A DNA stretch of 64,000 nt from Sphaerimonospora mesophila NBRC 14179 = JCM 3151 (GTDB taxonomy: Bacteria > Actinomycetota > Actinomycetes > Streptosporangiales > Streptosporangiaceae): assembly GCA_001552515.1 (NCBI GenBank), contig BCRI01000008.1, forward strand, positions 42,052 to 106,051, given 5' to 3'. Positions 25,694-34,745 of the stretch are shown here, piece by piece (the first letter of the stretch is position 1; each line of letters opens with the position of its first letter). Made by a program: the position numbers and the translations under genes. The notes beneath the pieces are model-generated. The model ran no database searches, had not been told where the DNA came from, and was given only the letters and a program-made list of their open reading frames with translations.

Positions 25694-25990
25694 ATGTGGA
25701 TCACGGATTGGACCTCCCGTGCCGCCTGCCGAGGAACGGATCCTGACGCTCTCTTCGTGCAAGGCGCCGCACAGAACCGGGCAAAGATGATCTGCCGGGG
25801 ATGCCCTGTCCGTACGGAGTGCCTCGCCGATGCGCTGGACCACCGCATCGAGTTCGGCGTCTGGGGCGGGATGACGGAACGGGAACGCCGCGCGCTGCTG
25901 AGGCGCCGGCCCGAGGTGACCTCCTGGCGTGAGCTGCTCGAGGCGGCCAAGGAGGAGTACGAGCGAGCCAACGAACTGATCGCCGGTTGA
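25694..25990 (+). CDS. wblA: WhiB-like iron-sulfur regulator (WblA/WhiB4 type)
   Basis: A 98-residue Wbl protein. Cys12, Cys34, Cys37 and Cys43 (C-x21-C-x2-C-x5-C) bind the [4Fe-4S] cluster; GVWGG at 55-59 and the basic RERRALLRRR segment follow. The start MWITDW matches the family N-terminus; upstream in-frame starts exist but have less typical sequence. Location between ponA2 and the ArsA genes equals whiB4 in M. tuberculosis and wblA in S. coelicolor, where it represses antibiotic production and promotes sporulation. The 258-bp upstream gap probably holds complex regulation. Confidence 0.9.
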   Translation: MWITDWTSRAACRGTDPDALFVQGAAQNRAKMICRGCPVRTECLADALDHRIEFGVWGGMTERERRALLRRRPEVTSWRELLEAAKEEYERANELIAG

Positions 25991-26031
25991 CGGACGCGGC
26001 CGGGTCGGCCGGTCGTCAGACCGCGCGGCGA

Positions 26032-27234
26032 TCAGGCCGACCGGCTGACGGAGTTCGCTCCGTTCGATGACAGGAGCTGCCCGATCTGGCGGAGTCCCGC
26101 CAGATCGTGCACATCCTCCGGCATCGCGGGGACCCGGGTCACCGGGACCGTCGGATGGACCGAGGTGAAGTGCTCCTGCTCCCGCTCCTCGCGGGCGGCG
26201 AGCTGCATACGTCTCGCGTGCAGCCGCAGCACGGCGGCGGTCAGTGCGTGCTCGCCGTTGGACTCCAGGTCTTCGGCCGCCGCGCAGCTCCGCGCCGCCG
26301 ACAGGGACGCGGCCGGCGTGCGGTGCACCCGGTTGACGACGAGCCCGGCGAGCGGCATGCCCTCCTCGGCCAGTCGTTCCACGAAGTAGGACGCCTCGCG
26401 CATCGCGTCGCGCTCCGGCGCGGCGACGACGAGGAAGGCCGTGCCGGGGGCCTGAAGGAGCCGGTACGTCTGCTCGGCCCGCTGGCGGAAGCCGCCGAAG
26501 ACGGCGTCGAGCGCGGACACGAACATCTGGATGTCCTTCAGCACCTGGGCCCCCAGGACCTTGGTCAGTATGCCGGCGACCATGCCGAAGCCCGCGTTGA
26601 GCAGCTTGAACGCGCTGCGGCCGCCGACCTTGGCCGGGGCCATGAGGATGCGGATGAGCCGTCCGTCCAGGAACCGGCCGAGCCGCTCGGGGGCGTCGAG
26701 GAAGTCCAGCGCCGACCGCGAGGGCGGCGTGTCCACGACGATCAGGTCCCAGTCGCCGGAGCGGCGGAGCTGGCCGAGCTTCTCCATCGCCATGTATTCC
26801 TGGGTGCCGGAGAAGCTGGACGACAGCGACTGATAAAAGGGATTTGTCAGGATTTGGCGGGCTCGCTCGGGGTCGGCGTGCGCTTCGATGATCTCGTCGA
26901 AGGTCCGCTTCATGTCGAGCATCATCGCGTGCAGCTCACCCCCTTCCCGGCCGACGCCGTCCAGGTCGCAGCCGTCGACCCGGCGCGGGGTGTTGTCGAG
27001 CTCGGTGAGACCCATGGCCTGGGCCAGCCGCTTGGCCGGGTCCACCGTCAGCACGACCACGGACCGGCCGCGCTCGGCCGCGCGCAACCCGAGGGCGGCG
27101 GCCGTCGTGGTCTTGCCGACGCCGCCGGACCCGCAGCACACGATGATCCGGGTGCCGGGATCATCCAACATCGCGTCGATGTCCAGCGATGGAGGCGTCC
27201 TGGTCACAGCCCAACCTCTCTCGAAGGTGCTCAT
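26032..27234 (-). CDS. ArsA-family ATPase (distal of pair)
   Basis: A 400-residue P-loop ATPase with a deviant Walker A (GSGGVGKTTTAAA), switch region DLIVVDTPPSRSALDFL and a C-terminal regulatory part. It belongs to the ArsA/Get3 group, like Rv3679/Rv3680, which work as a pair; anion export is not established. An internal GTG giving MTRTPPSLD is a possible alternative start. It overlaps the preceding gene by 4 bp. Confidence 0.88.
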   Translation of the reverse strand: MSTFERGWAVTRTPPSLDIDAMLDDPGTRIIVCCGSGGVGKTTTAAALGLRAAERGRSVVVLTVDPAKRLAQAMGLTELDNTPRRVDGCDLDGVGREGGELHAMMLDMKRTFDEIIEAHADPERARQILTNPFYQSLSSSFSGTQEYMAMEKLGQLRRSGDWDLIVVDTPPSRSALDFLDAPERLGRFLDGRLIRILMAPAKVGGRSAFKLLNAGFGMVAGILTKVLGAQVLKDIQMFVSALDAVFGGFRQRAEQTYRLLQAPGTAFLVVAAPERDAMREASYFVERLAEEGMPLAGLVVNRVHRTPAASLSAARSCAAAEDLESNGEHALTAAVLRLHARRMQLAAREEREQEHFTSVHPTVPVTRVPAMPEDVHDLAGLRQIGQLLSSNGANSVSRSA

Positions 27235-28247
27235 GCCGCGCCCTGCGCGCGCAGGGCCTCGGCGAGTTCGTACAGCCCGGCCAGGTCGGCGCCGTCGGGC
27301 AGCAGCGGCAGGTCGTAGCGCGGCGTGCCGACGGAGGCCAGCGTCTCGCGCTCCTGGTTTTCGAGCTCGACCCGCCGGGCGTGCTCGGCGATCTCCTTGG
27401 TCAGGGCCTCGGCCAGCGGCCCGGCGTCCCCCGTCCGCTCCGCCAGCCCGGCCGCCTTCAGCCCGGCCGCGAGCTCAGCCGTGTCGAACCGGCCCTGGAA
27501 GGCGGCCTCCAGTGCCGCGTCGGGCAGACCGGCCGGTCGGACCATGTTGATGAAGATCCCGCCGACCGGCAGCTTCGTCTCGCGCAGCTCGGCGATGCCG
27601 TCGAGCGTCTCCTGGACCGGCATCTCCTCCAATAAAGTCACGAAATGCACCGCGGTCTCCGGCGACGTGAGGACGCCCCGCACCAGGTCGGCGTGGTGCC
27701 GGATGGGGCCGACCCGGGCCAGGCCGGCGATCTCCTGGGTGACGTTGAGGAATCGCACGATTCGTCCGGTCGGCGGCGCGTCCATCACGACCGCGTCGTA
27801 CACCCGCGTGCCGGTCCGGGGATCGCGTCGCCGTACGGCCTCGCTGGTCTTGCCGGTGACCAGCACGTCGCGCAGGCCGGGGGCGATGGTCGTGGCGAAG
27901 TCGACCACGCCGATGCGGGTCAGCGCCTTGCCCATGCGCTTCATCCCGTAGAACATCTCGAGGTAGTCGAGCATGGCCGCCTCGGGATCGATCGCCAGCG
28001 CGTACACGTCCCCGCCGTCCGGGGCCACCGCGATCTTCCGCTCCTCGTACGGCAGCGGGGGCAGATCGAAGATCTGGGCGATGCCCTGACGGCCCTCCAC
28101 CTCCACCAGCAGGACCTTGCGGCCCCCGGCGGCCAGGGCGAGCGCGAGCGCCGCCGCGACGGTGGTCTTGCCCGTCCCGCCCTTACCGCTCACGACGTGC
28201 AGCCGCACGCCCTCCCAGTCGGTGTCCTGAGCGTCCCGAGTGCCCAT
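27231..28247 (-). CDS. ArsA-family ATPase (proximal of pair)
   Basis: A 338-residue partner of the previous gene. Walker A is SGKGGTGKTTVAAALA, and the adenine-binding and switch segments include VVMDAPPTGRIVRFLN. The ATG at 28247 gives MGTRDAQDTDWEGVRLHVV, close to the domain start. The pair is transcribed away from the slipin gene. In M. tuberculosis the homologous pair is linked to tolerance of metabolic and redox stress. Confidence 0.88.
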   Translation of the reverse strand: MGTRDAQDTDWEGVRLHVVSGKGGTGKTTVAAALALALAAGGRKVLLVEVEGRQGIAQIFDLPPLPYEERKIAVAPDGGDVYALAIDPEAAMLDYLEMFYGMKRMGKALTRIGVVDFATTIAPGLRDVLVTGKTSEAVRRRDPRTGTRVYDAVVMDAPPTGRIVRFLNVTQEIAGLARVGPIRHHADLVRGVLTSPETAVHFVTLLEEMPVQETLDGIAELRETKLPVGGIFINMVRPAGLPDAALEAAFQGRFDTAELAAGLKAAGLAERTGDAGPLAEALTKEIAEHARRVELENQERETLASVGTPRYDLPLLPDGADLAGLYELAEALRAQGAA

Positions 28248-28394
28248 GTCTCGAAGGCTACCCAAGGGCCACGTCGAGATTCGCGGCGGTCTCCGCTGTG
28301 TCTGTTGCGGTACGGCCCGGCACCCGGTTGGGTATGGAATGCCTGTCACCACGGCCCGTCCGGCAATCGGTATTCGGCATAGGAGGTACCGCCC

Positions 28395-29354
28395 ATGGAG
28401 TCGGTGCTGTCAGCGTTAATCGTCGTCCTGGGCGTTCTCCTGCTCATCGCCGTGGCCCGTGGCGTACGCGTCGTGCAGCAGTTCGAGACGGGCATCGTCT
28501 TCCGGCTGGGCCGGATCCAGCCGAACGTACGGGGCCCCGGCCTGCATCTGATCGTGCCGATCGTCGACCGGATGCAGAAGGTGAACATGCAGATCGTCGC
28601 GATGGGGGTGCCCGCGCAGGACGGCATCACCCGCGACAACGTCTCGGTCCGGGTCGACGCGGTGGTCTACTTCCGGGTGATCGACCCGATCAAGGCGGTC
28701 GTCAACGTGCAGAACTACCTGTTCGCCGTGTCGCAGGTGGCCCAGACCTCGCTGCGGTCGGTGATCGGTCAGTCGGAGCTCGACCACCTCCTGTCCGACC
28801 GCGACGCGCTCAACGCCAGGCTCAGGGCGGTGATCGACGAGCCGACCGAGGGCCCGTGGGGCATCCGCATCGAGCGGGTCGAGATCAAGGACGTGGCGCT
28901 GCCTGACGGCATGAAGCGCTCGATGTCGCGTCAGGCCGAGGCCGAGCGGGAGCGCCGCGCGCGCATCATCACCGCCGACGGCGAGTTCCAGGCGTCCAAG
29001 CGGCTCGCCGCCGCCGCGCGCCAGATGTCGTCGGACCCGGCCGCGCTGCAGCTTCGCATGCTGCAGACGGTGGTGGAGGTGGCCGCCGAGAAGAACAGCA
29101 CGCTCGTCATGCCGCTGCCCGTCGAGATGCTGCGCTTCTTCGACCGGATGGCCCCGGCAGCGGCGGCCGCGGCATCGTCGGCGGACGAGTCCGGCTCCGC
29201 CGTACCCGAGGGCTCGGCCGAGCCGGAGCCCGAGCCGCTGGAGGAGGCGATCCGGGAGCTTCCCTCGGTCGAGTCGCCGGACGTTCCGCTCGCCGGGCCG
29301 CGGATCGAGCCGCCCGCGTGGCACCACCGTACGGCCGACGGCGAAGGCGTGTGA
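28395..29354 (+). CDS. SPFH/band 7 membrane protein (slipin)
   Basis: A 319-residue stomatin-like protein. It has one N-terminal membrane helix (residues 3-25), then the band 7 domain with GIVFRLGRIQ, GPGLHLIVP and the oligomerising coiled-coil SRQAEAERERRARIITADGE. The acidic, proline-rich tail from about residue 250 is probably disordered. AGGAGG is 9 nt before the ATG. Such proteins form membrane scaffolds. Confidence 0.9.
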   Translation: MESVLSALIVVLGVLLLIAVARGVRVVQQFETGIVFRLGRIQPNVRGPGLHLIVPIVDRMQKVNMQIVAMGVPAQDGITRDNVSVRVDAVVYFRVIDPIKAVVNVQNYLFAVSQVAQTSLRSVIGQSELDHLLSDRDALNARLRAVIDEPTEGPWGIRIERVEIKDVALPDGMKRSMSRQAEAERERRARIITADGEFQASKRLAAAARQMSSDPAALQLRMLQTVVEVAAEKNSTLVMPLPVEMLRFFDRMAPAAAAAASSADESGSAVPEGSAEPEPEPLEEAIRELPSVESPDVPLAGPRIEPPAWHHRTADGEGV

Positions 29355-29397
29355 TCCCACCCGCGGACCCGGGAAATCGCTCGCTACTCTTGGCCCC

Positions 29398-29553
29398 ATG
29401 ACCAAATGGGAGTACGTCACGGTGCCGCTGCTCGTGCACGCCACGAAGCAGATTCTGGATAACTGGGGTGAGGACGGCTGGGAGCTGGTCTCGGTCATTC
29501 CCGGCCCCAACCCCGAGCAGCTGGTCGCCTACATGAAGCGGGCCAAGTCATGA
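29398..29553 (+). CDS. DUF4177 small protein
   Basis: A 51-residue protein beginning MTKWEYVTVPL with the family core DNWGEDGWELVSVIPGP. Function unknown. A -10 element TACTCT (29385-29390) ends 7 nt before the ATG, so the mRNA is probably leaderless. Its stop overlaps the RidA start. The same small gene (Rv3678A) lies beside the RidA homologue in mycobacteria. Confidence 0.85.
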   Translation: MTKWEYVTVPLLVHATKQILDNWGEDGWELVSVIPGPNPEQLVAYMKRAKS

Positions 29554-30017
29554 GTGCGGGAAGCCCGGAGGAGCGCCTCGCCGAGCTCGGCCTGGCCCTG
29601 CCCGACGTCGTCCCCCCGGTGGCCGCCTATCTGCCGGCGGTCAGGACGGGCGATTACGTCTACACGTCCGGCCAGATCCCGGTGGTGGACGGCAAGCTCG
29701 GCGTCACCGGCAAGGTCGGGGCCGAGGTCTCGGCCGAGGAAGCGAAGGAACTGGCCCGCATCTGCGCGCTCAACGCGATGGCGGCCCTCAAGTCCGTGGT
29801 CGGCGACCTGTCCAAGGTCGTGCGGATCGTGAAGGTCGTCGGGTTCGTGGCGAGCGCGCCCGACTTCACCGGGCAGCCCGTGGTCGTGAACGGCGCGAGC
29901 GAACTGCTCGGGGAGGTCTTCGGCGACGCCGGCCGGCACGCCAGGAGCGCGGTGGGCGTGGCCTCGCTGCCCCTCGACGCCCCGGTCGAGGTGGAGCTCA
30001 TCGCCGAGGTCCGCTGA
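29550..30017 (+). CDS. RidA/YjgF family protein
   Basis: A 155-residue Rid-fold protein (equivalent to Rv3678c). Typical segments are GDYVYTSGQIPVVDG and a late SLPLDAPVEVELIAEV. Rid proteins hydrolyse reactive enamine/imine intermediates, but the arginine of archetypal RidA (PxxR) is not seen in the tail, so the activity may differ. Coupled to the DUF4177 gene. Confidence 0.88.
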   Translation: MSAGSPEERLAELGLALPDVVPPVAAYLPAVRTGDYVYTSGQIPVVDGKLGVTGKVGAEVSAEEAKELARICALNAMAALKSVVGDLSKVVRIVKVVGFVASAPDFTGQPVVVNGASELLGEVFGDAGRHARSAVGVASLPLDAPVEVELIAEVR

Positions 30018-30139
30018 CCGTCGGGCCGACGTACGGGATATGCCCGGGGTGCGGGTGGGACTGACATTGCGCTGGTGGGGACCCATGGTGAAGTATCGGG
30101 ACGGTTAACCGAATTTCGTTCTGTTCGGAGAAGACCCGC

Positions 30140-31105
30140 ATGAGGATTCCGCTGCCGCAGGAGTTCGGGGAGCGGGCTCGCGAGATCCTCGCCGGCCGCG
30201 CCACCCCCGCCCGCGCCCATGACGCCGCCACCGTGGTGCTGCTCCGGGACGCCCCCCTTGAGGCGTACCTGCTGCGCCGCAAGGCCACGATGGCCTTCGC
30301 CGCGGGGGCGTACGTGTTCCCCGGAGGGTCCGTCGACCCCCGCGACTCCGATCGCGCGGTGGCGTGGGCGGGGCCATCGCCGGCCGAGTGGGCGGCGGTG
30401 CTCGGCGCCGACGAGGCCACGGCACGCGGCCTGGTGTGCGCCGCCGTACGGGAGACCTTCGAGGAGTCCGGCGTCCTGCTCGCCGGGCCGGACCCCGCGA
30501 CCGTCGTGGCCGACACGACCGGGGACGACTGGGAGGCCGACCGCCTGGCGCTGATCGGGCGGACGCTCTCGTTCGCCGAGTTCCTCGACCGCCGCGGCCT
30601 CGTGCTCAGGGCCGACCTGCTCAAGGCGTGGGCGCACTGGATCACCCCGGAGGTCGAGCCGAGACGGTACGACACCCGGTTCTTCGTGGCGGCGCTCCCG
30701 CCGGGGCAGCGCACCCGCGACGTGGGCGGTGAGGCGGACCGGGTCGTCTGGCTGAGCCCGAGGTCGGCTCTCGACGCGGCCGTGAAGGGGGAGGTGTTCC
30801 TCATGCCGCCGACCAGCCGCACATTGCTGGAAATTTCGGCATTCGGGGCGCTTGACGAGGTTTTCGCGGCCGAGCGGAGGATCAGCACCATTCAGCCCGC
30901 CGCCGCCGAGGTGGACGGACGGCTCGTCCTGGTCTTCCCGGACGGCGGCGGCCCCGGCATCCCGAGCGGCCCCGATATCCCGAGTGAGCCGGGCATCCCG
31001 AGTGGCCCCGGCATCCCGAGTGAGCCGGGCATCCCCAGAGTCCCCGGCGTCCCCGGCGGCTCGAGCGTCCCGGGCGGCCTCGGCGGGGAGCAGGAGAGGG
31101 CATGA
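30140..31105 (+). CDS. Nudix-fold hydrolase with repetitive Pro/Gly tail
   Basis: A 321-residue protein whose first 260 residues form a Nudix domain. AYVFPGGSVDPRD followed by REtFEESGVLL is the split Nudix box (long insertion between the glycine and the REx2EE helix). Downstream, MPPTSRTL and the DEVFAAERR helix fit the family. The last 50 residues are a hexapeptide array (PGIPSG/PGIPSE). Overlaps the MBL gene by 4 bp. Confidence 0.82.
   Translation: MRIPLPQEFGERAREILAGRATPARAHDAATVVLLRDAPLEAYLLRRKATMAFAAGAYVFPGGSVDPRDSDRAVAWAGPSPAEWAAVLGADEATARGLVCAAVRETFEESGVLLAGPDPATVVADTTGDDWEADRLALIGRTLSFAEFLDRRGLVLRADLLKAWAHWITPEVEPRRYDTRFFVAALPPGQRTRDVGGEADRVVWLSPRSALDAAVKGEVFLMPPTSRTLLEISAFGALDEVFAAERRISTIQPAAAEVDGRLVLVFPDGGGPGIPSGPDIPSEPGIPSGPGIPSEPGIPRVPGVPGGSSVPGGLGGEQERA
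30953..31060 (+). repeat. Six 18-bp units encoding PGIPS(G/E)-type hexapeptides
   Basis: In-frame minisatellite in the 3' end of the Nudix gene: units read PGIPSG, PDIPSE, PGIPSG, PGIPSE, PGIPRV, PGVPGG. Units three and four at DNA level are nearly identical, suggesting recent expansion. Confidence 0.85.
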
Positions 31106-31893
31106 GCGGCCTGCGCATCCCCGTGGACGGGCCGGACGGCTCGGGTACGGAGCACGCGACCAACATCCTGGCCCCCAACGCGTCGCCCATGACGCTCGAC
31201 GGCACGAACACCTGGGTCCTGGGCCGGGGGGAGAGCGTGCTCGTCGTGGACCCGGGACCGGACGACGAGGCCCATCTCAGGCGGGTGGCCGGCCATCTCG
31301 GCGAGCGACGGGTGGCCGCGATCCTGCTCTCGCACGGCCATCACGATCACAGCGGCGGCGCGGCGAGGTTCGGCGAGATGGTCGGCGCCCCGGTCCGGGC
31401 CCTCGACCCCCGGCACCGGCTGGGCGACGAGGGGCTGGGCGACGGCGACGTCCTCACCGTCGACGGCCTGGAGGTCCGGGTGGTCGGCACCCCCGGCCAC
31501 TCGTTCGACTCGCTCTGCTTCTGGCTGTCCCAGGACCGGGCGATGCTCACCGGTGACACCATCCTCGGCCGGGGCACCACGATGATCGCCCCGGACGGGA
31601 ACCTGGCGGACTACCTGCGCAGCCTCGACAAGCTGAGGTCGAGCGCCGAGGCGCTGGAGGCGGCGGCGCTGCTGCCGGGGCACGGGCCGGTGCTGCCCGA
31701 CCCGATCGAGGCGATCGACGGCTACATCGCCCACCGGCGGCGGCGTCTGGACCAGATCCGCCAGGCCATACGAGACGGGGCGAGAGACGCCGGGGAGATC
31801 GTCGAGATGATCTACGCGGACGTCGACAGGTCGCTGTGGCCGGCCGCGCGGGCGTCGGTCGCGGCCCAGCTCGACTACCTCAAGAACCTGTGA
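31102..31893 (+). CDS. Metallo-beta-lactamase fold hydrolase
   Basis: A 263-residue MBL-fold protein (equivalent to Rv3677c, LACTB2-like). Metal motifs are LSHGHHDHSGG, GTPGHSFDSL, LTGDTILG and LPGHGPVL, and the C-terminal helical domain (HRRRRLDQIRQAI) is the glyoxalase II/LACTB2-type extension. Substrate unknown; RNase or thioester hydrolase activity is possible. Confidence 0.9.
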   Translation: MSGLRIPVDGPDGSGTEHATNILAPNASPMTLDGTNTWVLGRGESVLVVDPGPDDEAHLRRVAGHLGERRVAAILLSHGHHDHSGGAARFGEMVGAPVRALDPRHRLGDEGLGDGDVLTVDGLEVRVVGTPGHSFDSLCFWLSQDRAMLTGDTILGRGTTMIAPDGNLADYLRSLDKLRSSAEALEAAALLPGHGPVLPDPIEAIDGYIAHRRRRLDQIRQAIRDGARDAGEIVEMIYADVDRSLWPAARASVAAQLDYLKNL

Positions 31894-31911
31894 AGCCCGG
31901 CCGGGGGCGGC

Positions 31912-32592
31912 CTACCTCGAACGGTTGAAGAGCCGCTCCCGGTCCATGATGACGACGGCCTTGGCCTCGATGCGCAGCCAGCCGCGCTGGGCGAAGTCGG
32001 CCAGCGCCTTGTTGACGGTCTCCCGGGAGGCCCCGACGAGCTGGGCGAGCTCCTCCTGGGTGAGATCGTGGTGGACGCGGATGCCGTCCTCGGTCTTCTG
32101 CCCGAAGCGGTCGGCCAGGTCGAGCAGCTGCTTGGCGACCCGTCCGGGCACGTCGGTGAAGACCAGGTCGGCCAGCACGTCGTTGGTACGGCGCAGCCGC
32201 TGCGCCAGGGCGCGCAGCAGGTGGAGCGCCACCTCGGGCCGGCCGGTCAACCACGGCCTGAGGTCGTCGTGGCCGAGGCCGGCCAGGCGGACGTCGGTCA
32301 GCGCGATGGCCGATGCCGTACGCGGGCGGGGATCGAACAGCGACAGCTCGCCGAACATCTCGCCGGGGCCGAGCACGCTCAGCAGGTTCTCGCGGCCGTC
32401 GGGCGCGGCACGCGACAGCTTGATCTTACCTTCGAGCACCACATAGAGCCGGTCGCCCGTCTCGTTCTCGCTGAACAGCGTGCGTCCCTTGGACAGTTCG
32501 ACGACGGTGATGCTCGTTCGCAGCGCCGCGGCGCTCTCGCGGTCGAGTGCGGAGAACAGGGGCGCCTTGCTCAGGATTTCTTCGGTGCTCAC
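31912..32592 (-). CDS. crp: CRP/FNR family cAMP-responsive regulator
   Basis: A 226-residue Crp with N-terminal cyclic nucleotide domain (GEMFGELSLFDPRPRTASA contains the phosphate-binding cassette) and C-terminal winged helix (LTQEELAQLVGASRETVNKAL). Nearly collinear with M. tuberculosis Rv3676 and S. coelicolor SCO3571. The GTG start at 32592 has AAGGGAGG 4 nt upstream. It diverges from nth. Confidence 0.93.
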   Translation of the reverse strand: MSTEEILSKAPLFSALDRESAAALRTSITVVELSKGRTLFSENETGDRLYVVLEGKIKLSRAAPDGRENLLSVLGPGEMFGELSLFDPRPRTASAIALTDVRLAGLGHDDLRPWLTGRPEVALHLLRALAQRLRRTNDVLADLVFTDVPGRVAKQLLDLADRFGQKTEDGIRVHHDLTQEELAQLVGASRETVNKALADFAQRGWLRIEAKAVVIMDRERLFNRSR

Positions 32593-32646
32593 GGTGCCTC
32601 CCTTGCTTGCCATTGTGGACCCCTGTCCACCGCGTAGGCTTACGGG

Positions 32647-33366
32647 GTGCCCCGTAAAGTCCCATCGGCGGGTGAGTCCCGGCTCGCGCTCGTACGCCGC
32701 GCTCGGCGGATCAACAGAATTCTGGCCGAAACTTATCCTGACGCCCATTGCGAGCTCGACTTCGGATCCCCTCTTGAGCTGCTGGTCGCCACGATCCTCT
32801 CGGCGCAGTGTACGGACAAACGGGTCAACATGGTTACTCCGGTACTTTTCGCCAAGTATCGGACGGCGGATGACTACGCCGCCGCCGATCGCGAGGAGCT
32901 GGAGGAGATCATCAGGTCGACCGGGTTCTACCGGGCGAAGGCGAACAGCATCATCGGCATGGCCCAGGCCCTGTGCGAGCGGCACGGCGGCGAGGTGCCC
33001 GGCAGGCTCGCCGACCTGGTCGAGCTGCCCGGTGTCGGCCGCAAGACGGCCAACGTGGTGCTCGGCAACGCGTTCGGCGTCCCCGGCATCACCGTGGACA
33101 CCCACTTCCAGCGGCTGGTGCGAAGGTTCGGCTGGACCACGGAGACCGACCCCGTGAAGATCGAGCACGAGGTCGGCGACCTCTTTCCCAAGGCCGAGTG
33201 GACGATGCTCTCCCATCGGCTCATCTGGCACGGCAGGCGGATCTGCCATGCCCGCAGGCCCGCCTGTGGCGCCTGTCCGGCCGCGTCCCTGTGTCCTTCG
33301 TACGGCACGGGCCCCACCGATCCTGCCGAGGCCGCCAAGCTCGTCAAACCGGGGCCGTTCTCCTGA
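32647..33366 (+). CDS. nth: Endonuclease III
   Basis: A 239-residue base-excision glycosylase/AP lyase. The helix-hairpin-helix [13 protein letters not shown] has catalytic Lys133, and Asp151 (VDTHFQR) is 18 residues on, as in E. coli (Lys120/Asp138). Cys200, 207, 210 and 216 form the C-x6-C-x2-C-x5-C [4Fe-4S] cluster. The -10 TAGGCT (32635-32640) ends 6 nt before the GTG, indicating a leaderless transcript. Confidence 0.95.
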   Translation: MPRKVPSAGESRLALVRRARRINRILAETYPDAHCELDFGSPLELLVATILSAQCTDKRVNMVTPVLFAKYRTADDYAAADREELEEIIRSTGFYRAKANSIIGMAQALCERHGGEVPGRLADLVELPGVGRKTANVVLGNAFGVPGITVDTHFQRLVRRFGWTTETDPVKIEHEVGDLFPKAEWTMLSHRLIWHGRRICHARRPACGACPAASLCPSYGTGPTDPAEAAKLVKPGPFS

Positions 33367-33448
33367 GACCGCCGTTCCTCTGCCGATAGGGCATGCTTAC
33401 GGGGTAACGGGCGTAACCTGCGTTGGGGCAGTTACATCGGAGGTGGTC

Positions 33449-34108
33449 GTGGCTCCCGGGTGGTTGACGGACCTCGCGGCGAAGGCCGGGCACATGCCGC
33501 TGCCGAAGGCGATGCGGCCGCCCGCTAACGGCGAGGGACGGCGCGCCGCGGTGCTCCTGCTGTTCGGAGAGGGGCCGCAGGGACCCGACGTCCTGCTCAT
33601 CCAGCGCAGCTCCCGGGGACGCGTGCACGCGGGCCAACCGGCGTTCCCCGGCGGGGGCGTGGACCCCGAGGACGGCGGACCGGTCGCGGCGGCCCTTCGG
33701 GAGGCCAGGGAGGAGACCGGTCTCGACCCCGGCGGCGTCGAGGTCCTCGGCACGATGCCGGAGCTCTACCTGTGGCGCAGCGACAACCGGGTGACGCCGG
33801 TGCTCGGCTGGTGGCGCACGCCCAGTGCCGTGCACGCCGCCTCACCGGACGAGGTCGAGTCCGTGGAGCGCGTCCCCATCGCAGAGCTGGTCGATCCGGC
33901 CAACCGGCTGCGGCTTCGCCACCCCGCCGGGGTCATGCCATCGGTCGCCTTCCGCGTGCGCGGCCTGCTCGTGTGGGGCTTCACCGCCGGAGTGCTCGAC
34001 GGTGTGCTGTCCGCCGCCGGCTTCGAACGGCCCTGGGACCATTCACGGGTCGAGGACCTGCCCCCCGATGTCATCGCCCTCGCCTCCCGGGACCGCATCC
34101 GCGGCTGA
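33449..34108 (+). CDS. Nudix hydrolase (CoA pyrophosphatase-like)
   Basis: A 219-residue Nudix protein equivalent to Rv3672c. The box runs GGGVDPEDGG...LREAREETGLD, preceded by HAGQPAFPGG, the UPF0035/CoA-pyrophosphatase-type context. GTG start with GGAGG 5 nt upstream. Its last 66 bp overlap the end of the HEAT-repeat gene on the other strand. Confidence 0.88.
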   Translation: MAPGWLTDLAAKAGHMPLPKAMRPPANGEGRRAAVLLLFGEGPQGPDVLLIQRSSRGRVHAGQPAFPGGGVDPEDGGPVAAALREAREETGLDPGGVEVLGTMPELYLWRSDNRVTPVLGWWRTPSAVHAASPDEVESVERVPIAELVDPANRLRLRHPAGVMPSVAFRVRGLLVWGFTAGVLDGVLSAAGFERPWDHSRVEDLPPDVIALASRDRIRG

Positions 34109-34675
34109 GCGGCCGCCGCCGCCCAGGGTCAGGCCGAGCGACGCCCAGTCGGCCACGTCGTCGTCGGGGTCGCCGGCGAGCCTGTGCAGCGCCGCCACGC
34201 CCGCCGGATCGGGTGGGTCCCCCATCACGTGGGGCAGAGCGTAGGCCGCGCCGTACCGGACCGTGGGATGGGTGTGCTCGGCCAGCTCGATCACCGACGG
34301 CAGCGCGCGCCGGTCGCGCAGATGGCCGAAGGCGAGCAGCACCGCGTAGAGCACGCGGGGGTCGGTCTCGTTCGCCGCGAGACAGCGGAGCACGGGTAGT
34401 GTGCGGTCCATGAAGGGCCGGTCCCGGCCCAGCTCGCCGAGGATGTCGGCACCGAGCACCCGCTCGGCGGTCGCCTCGCTCGCGCACAGCCGTCTGGCCA
34501 GGGTGAACGTCTCCACGTCACCGCGTTCCTGTAGCGCTGTGATCACCTGCCACCTGACCGGTCCATCCGGATCTGTGTCAGACAGGGCGATTTGAATTAG
34601 TTGGTCGAGCCGCTCGTCGGCGGGCTCGTTCTGCCGTCCTTCGACTCCGTGACGTGGCCCCTCCGATTCCCCCAT
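34043..34675 (-). CDS. HEAT-repeat protein
   Basis: A 210-residue all-helical protein with HEAT/PBS-lyase-type repeats such as VRWQVITALQERGD, RVLGADILGELG, VLYAVLLAFGHLRDRRAL and VRYGAAYALPHV. Such repeats bind proteins or scaffold them; no enzyme motif is seen. The ATG at 34675 is followed by an acidic N-terminus. Its 3' end overlaps the convergent Nudix gene by 66 bp. Confidence 0.78.
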   Translation of the reverse strand: MGESEGPRHGVEGRQNEPADERLDQLIQIALSDTDPDGPVRWQVITALQERGDVETFTLARRLCASEATAERVLGADILGELGRDRPFMDRTLPVLRCLAANETDPRVLYAVLLAFGHLRDRRALPSVIELAEHTHPTVRYGAAYALPHVMGDPPDPAGVAALHRLAGDPDDDVADWASLGLTLGGGGRSAADAVPGGEGDDIGGQVLDP

Positions 34676-34745
34676 GACGTCACGATATCGATGAGACCTT
34701 GCCGACGCCCGCACGATGCGCAGCGTGGCTGGCTACCGTGGAGAT

